Positions 25,358-33,840 are shown, counted from the stretch's first letter. The stretch: 63,227 nucleotides of DNA from Leucobacter sp. Ag1 (GCF_000980875.1 NZ_LAYO01000093.1:1-63227); one strand, 5' to 3'. Translations and numbers: made by a program. Notes: generated from the sequence alone by a model not told the origin.

Positions 25358-27631
25358 CTAGATCGCGAGCTCCGGGTGCAGACGCTTGATCGTCCACACC
25401 TTCTGCCGACGCGCGGCGACCGCACTGATCGCGAGCGAACCGATGAGCACCGCGAGCATCACCAGGAGCGACCCCCAGAATCGACCGTCGATGCCGCCGC
25501 CGATCAGCTGCCGCAGACCGTCGACCACGTAGGACGCGGGCATGAACGGGTGCAGCACCTGGAAGAATCCGGGCGTCGTCTCGACCGGGTACGTGCCGCC
25601 CGACGACGAGAGCATCAGCATGAGCAGCACGAGGCTGACCACGCGGCCCGTCGCCGTACCGAGCACCGCGATGAACATCTGCTGCAGCGCGAGGAACGCG
25701 AACGTCGTCAGCAGCATGAACAGGCTCATGCCGATCCAGTGCACCGGCCGCAGGCCGATCCCGAACACCAGCACCGACATCATGATGATCACCTGGCCGA
25801 CGCCGATCAGCGCCGCAGGACCGAAGCCGGTGAGCACCGAGCGCAGACCCGAGACGTTCGACGCCAGCGGGCGGCGCGGCATCGGGCGCAGGATCAGCCA
25901 CGTGATGAGCGCACCGACGAAGGACGCGAGCGCGATGAAGAACGGGGCGAAACCGCCGCCGAAGCCCTGCACGCCGTTCTCGGTCGTCTCGTCGAGCTTG
26001 ACCGGAGCGGCCATCGTCTCGGAGATCTTCGCGGTCTGCCCCTCTGCGAAGGTCGGAGCCTCGGCGGCGCCGTCCTTGAGCTTCGACGCGAAGGTGCCCG
26101 CGCCGTCGTCGACCTTCGTCGCGCCCTTCACGAGGTCCTTCGACTTCGAGCTGGCCTCCTGCGCGCCGTCGTTGAGCTTCGTCGCGCCGGCGGCGAGCTC
26201 GGGCGTCTTCGACGCCAGCTGCCCGGCGCCGTCCGAAAGCTTCTGAGTGCCGGCGGCGAGCTGCCCCGCACCCGACGCGAGCTCCGGGCTCTTCGCCGCG
26301 ACCTGCTGCGCGCCGGCCGCGAGCTCGCCCGACTTCTGTGCGAGGGTGCCCGCACCGGCCTGGAGCTGCTGCAATCCGGCCTCGAGCTGCTTGGCGCCGG
26401 TCTGGGCCTGGGCCGCCTTGTCGGGGAGGACCGAAGCTCCGGTGTTCAGCTCCGTGAGTCCAGCAGTGAGTCGCTGAGCGCCGGTCGAAGCTGTTCCCAA
26501 CCCGGCCGCCACCTGCTTGGATCCTGCTGAGAGCCCGCTCAATGAACCACCTTGCGCAGCGAGTGCCGCTTCCAACTGGGCGAGCGTCATATCGGGATTG
26601 CTTTGAGCCAGCCCCGCGATCTGCTCCAACGCACCGGAGACGGTACCCGCCCCCGTCTGCAGCCCCGAAAGGCCGGTGGAAAGCTGCTGAGAGCCTTGCA
26701 ACGCGCTCTGAGTTCCCGCAGAGAGCCTCGGCGCCTGCTGTGCCAGCTCGTCCATCCCTGCGCGCAGCTGCGTCGCGCCCGCAGCTGCGGCCGGGAGCTT
26801 CTCGCTCAGCGTCTTCGCACCCGCGGACAGCTGCGTCGCCCCGTCGGATACCTTGCCGGTGCCCTCGGCGAGCGCCTGGCTGCCCGCGGCGAGCTTCGCG
26901 CTGCCGTCGCGAGCTTCGCCGGCGCCGTTCGCGAGCTGCTGCGCGCCGTCGACGAGCTGCGGCGCCTTCTCGACGATCTCGGCCGTGCCGTCGGCGAGCT
27001 TGCCCAGGCCGACGCTGAGCTTGCCGCTGCCCGTGGCGAGCGCCGAGGTGCCCTGCTCGAGCGTGCCCGCGGCGTCGGCCGCGGTGCGAGTGCCGTCGCT
27101 CAGCTTCTCGACGCCCACGAGCACCTGCTCGGCGGCGGTCTGCGTCGCCGTCTCGGCGACCGCGCCGCGCAGCTGCACCATGGCCTGCTTGCCCAGCGTC
27201 GACGCGAGGAACGAGTTGTTGTCGTTGTAGACGACCTGGATCTCGCCGGCCTTCGGATCGTCCTGGAGCCCGGCGAGCGTGCTCGAGAAGTCCTTCGGGA
27301 TCGTGACCGAGAAGTAGACGTCGCCGTCCGATACCGCCGTCGCCGCCTCGTCCGCGTCGAGCGTCTTCCAGTCGAGGTCCTTGCGATCCTGCAGCTGCTC
27401 GACGACGTCGTGGCCAGCGGAGAGCTTCGACCCGTCGGGCTTCTCGGCGGACTCGTCGAGGTTGACGATCGCCACGGGCAGCTTGTTCATGTTGTCGGTG
27501 GGCGCCCAGAACGCCCAGAGGTACAGGGCGCCGTAAATGAGCGGGATGACGAGGAGCACGACGAGCGAGATCTTCGGCAGGGTGCCCTGCTTGAAGCGCT
27601 TCAGCTCGGTGCTGCGAGTGAGGAGTGACAT
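25358..27631 (-). CDS. YhgE/Pip-domain membrane protein
   Basis: 757 residues. A cytoplasmic start, one helix (about 20-42), an external domain (PVAIVNLDESAEKPDGSKL), then about 370 residues of repeats built on 'LxxGAxxLxxGxxxL' with 7- and 14-residue spacing, which should form a long helical or coiled rod, then five or six membrane helices (from about 545) and a short basic tail. This is the YhgE/Pip (phage infection protein) family, related to ABC-2 type permeases; members span the envelope and are linked to phage receptors and export. It is coexpressed with an ABC-type ATPase gene upstream, so a transport role is plausible. Confidence 0.88.
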   Translation of the reverse strand: MSLLTRSTELKRFKQGTLPKISLVVLLVIPLIYGALYLWAFWAPTDNMNKLPVAIVNLDESAEKPDGSKLSAGHDVVEQLQDRKDLDWKTLDADEAATAVSDGDVYFSVTIPKDFSSTLAGLQDDPKAGEIQVVYNDNNSFLASTLGKQAMVQLRGAVAETATQTAAEQVLVGVEKLSDGTRTAADAAGTLEQGTSALATGSGKLSVGLGKLADGTAEIVEKAPQLVDGAQQLANGAGEARDGSAKLAAGSQALAEGTGKVSDGATQLSAGAKTLSEKLPAAAAGATQLRAGMDELAQQAPRLSAGTQSALQGSQQLSTGLSGLQTGAGTVSGALEQIAGLAQSNPDMTLAQLEAALAAQGGSLSGLSAGSKQVAAGLGTASTGAQRLTAGLTELNTGASVLPDKAAQAQTGAKQLEAGLQQLQAGAGTLAQKSGELAAGAQQVAAKSPELASGAGQLAAGTQKLSDGAGQLASKTPELAAGATKLNDGAQEASSKSKDLVKGATKVDDGAGTFASKLKDGAAEAPTFAEGQTAKISETMAAPVKLDETTENGVQGFGGGFAPFFIALASFVGALITWLILRPMPRRPLASNVSGLRSVLTGFGPAALIGVGQVIIMMSVLVFGIGLRPVHWIGMSLFMLLTTFAFLALQQMFIAVLGTATGRVVSLVLLMLMLSSSGGTYPVETTPGFFQVLHPFMPASYVVDGLRQLIGGGIDGRFWGSLLVMLAVLIGSLAISAVAARRQKVWTIKRLHPELAI

Positions 27632-27692
27632 TGCGGTTCTTTCGACTATCGGTGACGTTCGTCGGTGCTGCGGCGCGGCCGGAGCGGAGGGA

Positions 27693-28433
27693 TCAGAGCT
27701 CGACGACGGTCGGCTCGTGGGCGGCGAAGAGCTCGGCGTCGCCCGGGTCGCTGGTGGCGAGCACCACGCGGATCCCCTGCGTCGCGAGGGCGCTCAGGCG
27801 TTCGGCCACGACGGCGCGCTCCGCGGGATCCCGCACGGCGTCGAAGTCGTCGACGACGAGCAGCTCGGGTCCCTCGATCAGGGCGAGCGCGATGCGCACG
27901 AGCATTTCTTCGGCGGCGCCCAGCTCGCGCACGAGCGTTCCGGGATCCGGCTGCTCGAACTCGCCGAAGGCCGCGGCCAGCAGCTCGGACGAGAGCTCGG
28001 GGGTGATGCGGGGCGTGCGCCGGTACCAGGGCATCGCCCAGGCGAGGCGTTCGCGCAGGATCGCACCGAGGGTGACGGCGTGCTCGAGCGCGTCGACGGC
28101 TTCGAAGCCGACGACGCCGGTGCGGCCGCGGATCTCGCCGAGCCGGGTCTCGCCGAGCGTGGTGAGCTCGCCCCCGCTCAGCTTCATGCGGCCGGAGATG
28201 CTGAGCAGCAGCGCGGTCCGCCCCGTGCCGCGGGAGCCGAGCACCACCGACACCGGGCTCGCGCTCGCGACGGTGAGCGGACCGAAGACGGTGCCGCGGT
28301 CGGCGGTCACAGTCGCGCCGCGCAGCTCGAAAGCGGGGCGGGTGGTGCCGGCTGGCCCGGCGACGGTCGAGGGCGCGGAGGTCCCGGTCGGCCGATCGAG
28401 TTCCAGGATCTGGGTCGGATCCGATGCGTTCAC
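27693..28433 (-). CDS. Degenerate ABC-type ATPase partner of the YhgE-like protein
   Basis: 246 residues from a GTG preceded by AGAGGA. ABC nucleotide-binding fold, but altered at key points: the P-loop is GSRGTGRT (66-73), so the invariant Lys is Arg72; the LSGGQ signature is replaced by LGAAEEM (about 171-177); Walker B ends VVDDFD, with Asp196 in place of the catalytic Glu. It may bind nucleotide weakly or be a regulatory subunit. It is first in the operon, 61 nt before the yhgE-like gene, and its promoter carries a TetR-type palindrome. Confidence 0.8.
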   Translation of the reverse strand: MNASDPTQILELDRPTGTSAPSTVAGPAGTTRPAFELRGATVTADRGTVFGPLTVASASPVSVVLGSRGTGRTALLLSISGRMKLSGGELTTLGETRLGEIRGRTGVVGFEAVDALEHAVTLGAILRERLAWAMPWYRRTPRITPELSSELLAAAFGEFEQPDPGTLVRELGAAEEMLVRIALALIEGPELLVVDDFDAVRDPAERAVVAERLSALATQGIRVVLATSDPGDAELFAAHEPTVVEL

Positions 28434-28463
28434 GGAGATTCCTCTGGTTCGATGCATTTCTAA

Positions 28464-28503
28464 ACTGACTAGTCAGTCTAAAACGATGAACCTGGGAGCG
28501 CAA
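28464..28503 (-). promoter_or_regulatory. Promoter of the ATPase/YhgE operon with TetR-type operator
   Basis: Minus strand: -35 TTGCGC (28503-28498), 17-bp spacer, -10 TAGACT (28480-28475). The perfect palindrome ACTGACTAGTCAGT (28464-28477) overlaps the -10, so a bound repressor would block the polymerase. The nearby TetR gene is the obvious candidate. Confidence 0.7.
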
Positions 28504-28533
28504 GTAGGTCGATACGGGGCGCGGCGCACACCA

Positions 28534-28561
28534 GCGCCCTGCGCCCTGCGCCCTGCGCCCT
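28534..28561. repeat. Four tandem copies of GCGCCCT
   Basis: A 7-bp unit repeated four times without a mismatch in the noncoding gap between two divergent genes. Slippage-prone; no function seen. Confidence 0.9.
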
Positions 28562-28623
28562 GCGCAGTACCTTGGTACGAGAGGCTGTAGTCTTCCCCCA
28601 GACGCCGACCCCCAGGAGCCGAT

Positions 28624-29127
28624 GTGACGAACGAAGCTGCCCCAGCCGCCCGATCCGACGCGACACCTCAGCCCGATGAGCGCGGCTCAGGCGGCGCGCT
28701 GCGATCCGAGAGGACCTGGCGCGTTGTGAGCCGGAGCCTCCTCGCCGCTTGGATCGTCGCGATCGGACTGCTGCTCTTCATGCCGCCGAGCATCTCGTAC
28801 GGCTCGCAAGCATTCGCATGGTGCCGCCCGCTCAGCCCCGGCACGGTGAGCGATGCGACGATCAACGGTTTCCCGAGCTACACGGAAACCCGGCGCGGCG
28901 TCGAGGCCTCCCTGAAGGACTGGTCGACCGATAGCACCGAAATCGACCGGCTACAGGCGAAGCTCGGAGGCGCCGAGGCCTGCTCGGACGCCCGAACCAA
29001 TCAGCAGACCCTGCTGACCGTCGTCCTGGCCGCCGGCCTCGCGGTCATGCTGGGGATCACGATTCGCAACCAGCGCCGATCGCTCGCACAAGTCGCCGCA
29101 CTCGGTGCGACGATCTCAAAGGACTGA
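28624..29127 (+). CDS. Two-helix membrane protein, unknown family
   Basis: 167 residues from a GTG with an AGGAGCC site. Not recognised. A disordered, charged head (1-35), one helix (about 38-55), an external segment of about 75 residues with two Cys (in WCRPLSPG and EACSDAR), a second helix (about 127-146) and a basic tail. It is followed after 12 nt by a 502-residue helical protein, so the two probably work together. The plan (two helices and a small cysteine-paired external domain) resembles small secretion- or toxin-associated membrane proteins, but no assignment is made. Confidence 0.7.
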   Translation: MTNEAAPAARSDATPQPDERGSGGALRSERTWRVVSRSLLAAWIVAIGLLLFMPPSISYGSQAFAWCRPLSPGTVSDATINGFPSYTETRRGVEASLKDWSTDSTEIDRLQAKLGGAEACSDARTNQQTLLTVVLAAGLAVMLGITIRNQRRSLAQVAALGATISKD

Positions 29128-29139
29128 AGGGAGCCCCTC

Positions 29140-30648
29140 GTGGGAAGCACTGCCGTCACGGCCGACCAAATCGGGAAGCTGAAGCGCGCCGCCATCGACG
29201 CGTGGATGAAAGGCCAGAGCGTGCCGGTTCTCGGCACCTTCTCCATCTCAGACGGGCACTATTCCCTCACCGGCCCGGGTGCCTCAGTGCTCGTCGACCG
29301 CCCCGGGTCGGACGGCAGTGGCGGCGGAACCGGGACGCAGAGCCAGACGGTCTCGGCCGGCCCGTTCTCCAGCCCGCACACCACGGTGAGCGAGGCCGAC
29401 TACACGGCGCAGTTCGACACTATTCGAGCGCGCGTCGACGGGCTTCTCGAAGCATGGACGGAGCTGCCGACCCCCTCCGAGCTGGAGGGGTACGTCGAGA
29501 AGTGCCGAACGGTGTCGAGCAGGCTGTCTCGCACAGCCTGGAGCGACGGCGGCGGCGTCCACCGCGGAGCCGGCACGGAGATCGACAGCCTGCTCCGAGA
29601 AATCGACGCGGACACCGAGGACTTCCGCGGAGAGACGGCCCGGAGCTTCCGGAAGGAGATCCTCTACAAGCTCCCCGCCGTGCTCGAGAACCACCTCAGC
29701 CTCACGCTCACCCGAGGCGGTGCGATGTACGGCCAGCAGAAGCTCTGGGCCGGGGCACGTTCGGACATCGAGAATCTCGTCTCGAGCACCACCTCGGTCC
29801 TGAACGCGATCGCTCACGACGGCAACGGTCAGGCGAAGCGTTCCCTCGAGGTCGTGGACATGATGCTCGAGGGCATCAAGCTGTTCACGCCCGGCGCGGT
29901 GGGCAAGGGCATCGACCTCGCGAAGCTCGGCATCAAGGGGGCGACGAGTTCGCTTCCGAAAGAAGTAACCCTCGACGCCACAAGCTACGAGGACGCGATC
30001 GGCCAGCTGGAATCAGCGCTCAAGACGCTGAACCAGCACATCTCGGCTGAGGAGCTCACCGCGAGAACCGCGATCAAGAACCATGCCGAGGTGACCCGCG
30101 ACGGCGAGACGCGCGGCGACTACGACCTGGAGAATCCCGACCTGCCGGGCCACTCGATCATCGGGCTCGATGCCGAGAAGCTCCGCGGGATCGCGGATTC
30201 GACGCTTCCGTCACTGGCCATGGAGCTCAACTCGATCGCCGACCTGAACCTCTCCTGCTCATCGCCCATCGCGGTCTCCCGTGACGGGAGGATCGGCCTG
30301 GGCGCCAACGGCCCCGGTCGCGACGTGGCGGACTTCGATCAGTACATTCACAACCTCATCGAGGAGGCCGCGGGCGACGCGCTCGACGGCGCCGTGCACC
30401 TGACCAACGCGATCAACGACTTCCAGGAGACCGAGGAGGAGATCATCCGGCGGCTGAACCAGCACCTCCACGGCATCGATGGGGTGACCGCCGACCGGCT
30501 CCCGAAGAGCCCGATCGACAGCCCCTACCCCAACACCGCCTGGCACCCGCCGATGGCGGTCGACGCGCAGCCGTCCGATCCGGCATCTCCGTTCTTCGGG
30601 CTTCCGCTCGACGAACTCATGGGCAAGGATCCCTCGAAGAAGCCGTAG
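29140..30648 (+). CDS. Large, mostly helical protein of unknown family, possible secreted (T7SS-type) substrate
   Basis: 502 residues from a GTG with AAGGGAG 6 nt upstream. No signal peptide and no membrane helix. Residues about 85-420 are predicted by eye to be long amphipathic helices (for example DTIRARVDGLLEAW, AGTEIDSLLREIDADTEDF, DAIGQLESALKTLNQ), with a low-complexity Gly/Ser stretch at about 56-67 and a Pro-rich tail. Helical, leaderless proteins of this size beside a small membrane protein are seen among WXG/LXG-like T7SS substrates, but the classical YxxxD/E signal is not found, so this is only a suggestion. It converges on the MFS gene 12 nt away. Confidence 0.65.
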   Translation: MGSTAVTADQIGKLKRAAIDAWMKGQSVPVLGTFSISDGHYSLTGPGASVLVDRPGSDGSGGGTGTQSQTVSAGPFSSPHTTVSEADYTAQFDTIRARVDGLLEAWTELPTPSELEGYVEKCRTVSSRLSRTAWSDGGGVHRGAGTEIDSLLREIDADTEDFRGETARSFRKEILYKLPAVLENHLSLTLTRGGAMYGQQKLWAGARSDIENLVSSTTSVLNAIAHDGNGQAKRSLEVVDMMLEGIKLFTPGAVGKGIDLAKLGIKGATSSLPKEVTLDATSYEDAIGQLESALKTLNQHISAEELTARTAIKNHAEVTRDGETRGDYDLENPDLPGHSIIGLDAEKLRGIADSTLPSLAMELNSIADLNLSCSSPIAVSRDGRIGLGANGPGRDVADFDQYIHNLIEEAAGDALDGAVHLTNAINDFQETEEEIIRRLNQHLHGIDGVTADRLPKSPIDSPYPNTAWHPPMAVDAQPSDPASPFFGLPLDELMGKDPSKKP

Positions 30649-30660
30649 CGACGGTCGCCG

Positions 30661-32028
30661 CTACACCGCGTCGCCCGTCGCGATCGCCTGCGCCTCGCCC
30701 TCCGCACTCTCGTGCGGGGTCGCGCCGACGCGGTGCAGCAGGTGCCCGACGCTCGCGAGCACGACGATCGAGACGACGAGCGACGCCGCGCCGATCCAAT
30801 AAGGAGCCGCAGCGCCCAGACCCGCGGCGATGGGTCCGGCGACGGCTGGCGCGATCGCGCCGCCGATGAAGCGCACGGCCGAGTAGGTGGAGGATGCCAC
30901 ATTGCGCGGCAGGTCCGTCGCCTCCATGACCGCCTCGGTGAGGGCGGTGTTCATGATGCCGAGCAGCAGGCCGCTGACGATGATCACCACGACCAGACCG
31001 GCGAAACTGCCGACGAACACTCCCAGCAGCGCGAGGCAGACGGTGAGCCCGCCGAGCATCGTGAAGAGCACGGGGCGCAGGCCGAAACGACGAGTGAGCA
31101 CGGGCGCGACGAGCACCGAGGTGATCGCGAGCGCGAGGCCCCAGCCGAAGAACACGAGGCCGAGCTCATGCGCCCCGAACGCGGTCATGCCTGCCGCCTT
31201 CGCCGCGGCCTCCATCGGATACGGGCTGTAGGCGAGCAGTACGAAGAAGCCGAAGTTGTAGAAGAAGGCCACCGCGGCGAGCGCGAGCAGCGCCGGGTTG
31301 CGGAGCGCCCGGAAGCTGGCCGTGAACGAGGGCCGCGCCGCACGCGCCACCGCACGCTCGGCCGCGCTCTGCTTCGGAGCGCGCAGCAGCACGAGGATCG
31401 CGATGAGGGCGATCGCCATGAGCGCCGAGGTCCCGAAGAACGGGCCGCGCCACGAGATCGACCCGAGCGCGCCGCCGACGAGCGGACCGATCGCCATCCC
31501 GACACCCAACGCGGCCTCGTAGAGCACGATCGCCTGCCGGGATCCGCCCGATGCCGCGCCGACGATGGCCGCGAGGGCGGTCGAGATGAAGAGCGCGTTG
31601 CCGAGGCCCCAGCCTGCCCGGAATCCGATGATCTCGTCCACGGTGCCCGAGAGGCCGGCGAAGGCCGCGAACACCACGATGAGGATCAGCCCGAGCACCA
31701 GGGTCCAGCGCACACCGAGCAGGCCGGAAACCCAGCTGGTGAAGAACATCGCGATGCCGGTGATGAAGAGGTAGCTCGTGAAGAGGAGCATCGTCTGCCC
31801 CGAGCTCGCGCCGAGCTCGTGGCTGATCGCGGGGAGGATCGGGTCCACGAGCCCGATCCCCATGAAGGAGATGGCGCAGGCGAAGGCGATCGCCCAGACC
31901 GCGGTGGGCTGGCGCAGGATCGAGGCCTTGCGGGGCACGGCGGCCCGGCCGGCCGCGCGGGCACTGCCCGGGCTCGGCACCGGTACGGATCCGGTGGATG
32001 GCTGGGGATCGGTGAGCGTACTCGTGAT
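30661..32028 (-). CDS. Major facilitator superfamily transporter
   Basis: About 455 residues with twelve membrane helices; the loop between helices 2 and 3 has the MFS drug-efflux flavour (SWVSGLLGVRWTLVLG) and helix 1 carries GIGLVDPILPAISHELGAS, typical of DHA-type multidrug transporters. It lies 32 nt downstream of a marR gene. The start is unusual: after a good GAAGGAG site there is no ATG, GTG or TTG; the natural-looking N-terminus begins at ATC (32028, giving M-TSTLTD) or ACG (32025). The first conventional start is GTG at 31980, still ahead of helix 1. The end and frame are certain, the start is not. Confidence 0.85.
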   Translation of the reverse strand: MTSTLTDPQPSTGSVPVPSPGSARAAGRAAVPRKASILRQPTAVWAIAFACAISFMGIGLVDPILPAISHELGASSGQTMLLFTSYLFITGIAMFFTSWVSGLLGVRWTLVLGLILIVVFAAFAGLSGTVDEIIGFRAGWGLGNALFISTALAAIVGAASGGSRQAIVLYEAALGVGMAIGPLVGGALGSISWRGPFFGTSALMAIALIAILVLLRAPKQSAAERAVARAARPSFTASFRALRNPALLALAAVAFFYNFGFFVLLAYSPYPMEAAAKAAGMTAFGAHELGLVFFGWGLALAITSVLVAPVLTRRFGLRPVLFTMLGGLTVCLALLGVFVGSFAGLVVVIIVSGLLLGIMNTALTEAVMEATDLPRNVASSTYSAVRFIGGAIAPAVAGPIAAGLGAAAPYWIGAASLVVSIVVLASVGHLLHRVGATPHESAEGEAQAIATGDAV

Positions 32029-32060
32029 GACTCCTTCGGAACTGGTGGTGGGACGACGGG

Positions 32061-32516
32061 TCAAACGCGGTCGACGCCGTCGGCGAGCTGCTGGAGCAGC
32101 TCGGACGCGCGCGCGAGCGTGGCCCGGTCGAAGTCGGTGAGGTCGGCGAGCAGCGGACGGAAGCGTTCGGACGCCGCACGCCGGTAGTCGGCGAGCGCCG
32201 CGGATCCGGCAGCGGTGATTTCGATGCGGGTGGCCCGCCCGTCGTCCGGATCGGGTCGGCGGTCGACCCAGCCCTCGGACTCGAGGCGCTGCACGAGCGC
32301 GGTCATGGAGGGCTGCGCGATGCGCTCGCGCTGGGCGAGTTCGCTGACCCGGGCGGGGCCCTGCAGCTCGAGCTCGGCGAGCACCCGCCACGCCACGGTC
32401 GAGTAGGTGCTGCCCGGGACCCGACCCGCGAGCCGAGTGAACCTGGATGCCGCCCGAGTCAATTCGAGAGCCAGGTGATCCATCTGTCCACCGACACCGG
32501 CGCTGTTCTCTTCCAC
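32061..32516 (-). CDS. MarR-family transcriptional regulator
   Basis: 151 residues from the GTG at 32516; ATG 32537 and ATG 32483 are alternatives. The winged-helix core is clear: ELQGPARVSELAQRERIAQPSMTALVQRLE, then the wing DPDDGRATRIEIT. It precedes the MFS gene in the same direction, the common arrangement of an efflux pump and its repressor. The ATG at 32537 lies inside the left arm of a 16-bp inverted repeat that is probably the operator, which is why the inner start is preferred. Confidence 0.9.
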   Translation of the reverse strand: MEENSAGVGGQMDHLALELTRAASRFTRLAGRVPGSTYSTVAWRVLAELELQGPARVSELAQRERIAQPSMTALVQRLESEGWVDRRPDPDDGRATRIEITAAGSAALADYRRAASERFRPLLADLTDFDRATLARASELLQQLADGVDRV

Positions 32517-32529
32517 AGCAAGCAACTGT

Positions 32530-32566
32530 AGCATCATTTACATAGCTTCGCTATGTAAATGATGCT
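32530..32566 (-). promoter_or_regulatory. Long inverted repeat, probable MarR operator
   Basis: Arms of 16 bp (32530-32545 and 32551-32566), perfect, with a 5-nt centre. The AT-rich core CATTTACATAG / CTATGTAAATG is typical for MarR proteins, and the repeat lies across the promoter and start region of marR-MFS. Confidence 0.7.
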
Positions 32567-32583
32567 CAAGCCCATTCTGTTCG

Positions 32584-32621
32584 AAACTTGCCGTTGACAA
32601 GTTTGCTTGTTTTTTGCAAGC
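32584..32621 (+). promoter_or_regulatory. Two CTTG-N7-CAAG dyads and TTGACA box, probable HxlR operator
   Basis: Site 1 is AAACTTG-CCGTTGA-CAAGTTT (32584-32604, perfect 7-bp arms). Site 2 is GCTTG-TTTTTTG-CAAGC (32605-32621). The half-sites repeat every 19 bp and a TTGACA (32594-32599) lies within site 1. They stand before the VOC-hxlR genes. Confidence 0.65.
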
Positions 32622-32669
32622 TATTGACATCGGGTAGGCCCGAGTCACCGAACGCACAAGGGAGTCATC

Positions 32670-33122
32670 GTGATCTTCGTCAACCTCACCACCAAGGACC
32701 TCGAACGCAGCAAGGCGTTCTACACGGCGCTCGGCGCCGGCATCAACCCGCTCTTCACCGACGAGAACGCCGCGTGCATCGTCTGGGACGAGAACACCTA
32801 CTTCATGATGCTGACGCACCAGCACTTCTCGCAGTTCACCGAGAAGCCGATCGCGGACCCCGAGACGAGCGCCCAGGTGTCGGTCGCCTTCACCCGAGAC
32901 TCCCGCGAGGCCGTCGACGCGATCGTGGAGGCCGGCGTCGCCGCCGGCGGCTCCGAGGCCGGCGAGGCCAAGGACTACGGGTTCATGTACCAGCGCGGTC
33001 TGCACGACCCCGACGGCAACATCATCGACTTCAACTGGATGGCGCAGGCCGCCGCCGAGCAGGGCCCCGAGGCATACGTCGCCGAGCACGGCGCAGGCCC
33101 GGATCCGGTCCCCGGATCCTGA
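32670..33122 (+). CDS. VOC-family (glyoxalase/dioxygenase-fold) protein
   Basis: 150 residues, GTG start. It opens with the beta-alpha-beta module typical of the fold (MIFVNLTTKDLERSKAFYTALGAG) and ends it with LHDPDGNIIDFNWM. Two betaalphabetabetabeta modules fit the length. This subgroup is often called a lactoylglutathione-lyase relative, but the metal-binding Glu set is incomplete, so the reaction cannot be named. It is followed after 1 nt by an HxlR regulator and then a reductase, suggesting a small stress or detoxification operon under the CTTG-N7-CAAG operator. Confidence 0.88.
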   Translation: MIFVNLTTKDLERSKAFYTALGAGINPLFTDENAACIVWDENTYFMMLTHQHFSQFTEKPIADPETSAQVSVAFTRDSREAVDAIVEAGVAAGGSEAGEAKDYGFMYQRGLHDPDGNIIDFNWMAQAAAEQGPEAYVAEHGAGPDPVPGS

Positions 33123-33123
33123 G

Positions 33124-33840
33124 ATGGCCGCGCGCAGCTACGGCCAGTACTGCGGCGTCACCTCCGCCGTCGAGCTGGTCGGGGAGCGATGGGCGCTGCT
33201 CATCCTCCGCGACCTGCTCGTCGGCCCCCGCCGATACACCGATCTGAAGCAGGGCCTCCCCCGCATCCCGACCAACATCCTCAGCACCCGTCTCAAGGAG
33301 CTGCAGGAGGGTGGTGTGGTGCGTCGGGTCCCGCTTGCCCGGTGCGGCCTCGTCTACGAACTCACCGAGTACGGACGCGCGCTGGAGCCGATCATGATCG
33401 CGCTCGGGCGCTGGGGGTTCCAGACCATGGGCGATCCCGAGGACGGCGACATCGTCACCCCCGACTCGCTCAGCATGGCGCTGCGCACCTCGTTCCGCCC
33501 GGAGCACGCCGCCGACGCCGACTACGAACTCCACGTCGGCGAGGTGGCCCTCCGCGCGACCGTCCGCGATCGCGCACTCGCCATCGCGAGGATCGCGCCG
33601 GATCCGACCGTTGCGGGCAACCGCATCCCCGACGGCGACCCCGACGGCGTGATCGTCGCGGGGCCCGGCATCCGACGCCTCATCGGCGGCGAGGTCGACG
33701 CCGCCGAGGCACTCGACCAGGATCTCGTCGCCGTGGTGCGGGGCGACGCCTCACTGCTCGGCACCTTCGCCGAGACCTTCCGCATCGATCGCATCATCCC
33801 CGCGCCCGACCGGGACGTCGCCGAGCGCGCACTCACCTGA
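33124..33840 (+). CDS. HxlR-family regulator with SCP2-like C-terminal domain
   Basis: 238 residues. Residues about 10-100 are an HxlR winged helix (YCGVTSAVELVGERWALLIL; the GPRRYTDLKQGLPRIPTNIL recognition region; LKELQEGGVVRR). Residues about 125-235 form an alpha/beta domain resembling the sterol-carrier/SCP2 domain often fused to this subgroup, a possible small-molecule sensor. It is the middle gene of the VOC-hxlR-reductase set and the likely binder of the dyads at 32584-32621. The ATG is 1 nt after the VOC stop. Confidence 0.88.
   Translation: MAARSYGQYCGVTSAVELVGERWALLILRDLLVGPRRYTDLKQGLPRIPTNILSTRLKELQEGGVVRRVPLARCGLVYELTEYGRALEPIMIALGRWGFQTMGDPEDGDIVTPDSLSMALRTSFRPEHAADADYELHVGEVALRATVRDRALAIARIAPDPTVAGNRIPDGDPDGVIVAGPGIRRLIGGEVDAAEALDQDLVAVVRGDASLLGTFAETFRIDRIIPAPDRDVAERALT

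Noticed and set aside
29140-30648. Call as a definite WXG100/LXG effector
   Set aside because: No WxG motif in the right place and no YxxxD/E signal; left as unknown.
32029-32391. Extension of the MFS frame into marR
   Set aside because: Lies over the marR gene in another frame and has no membrane or family features.
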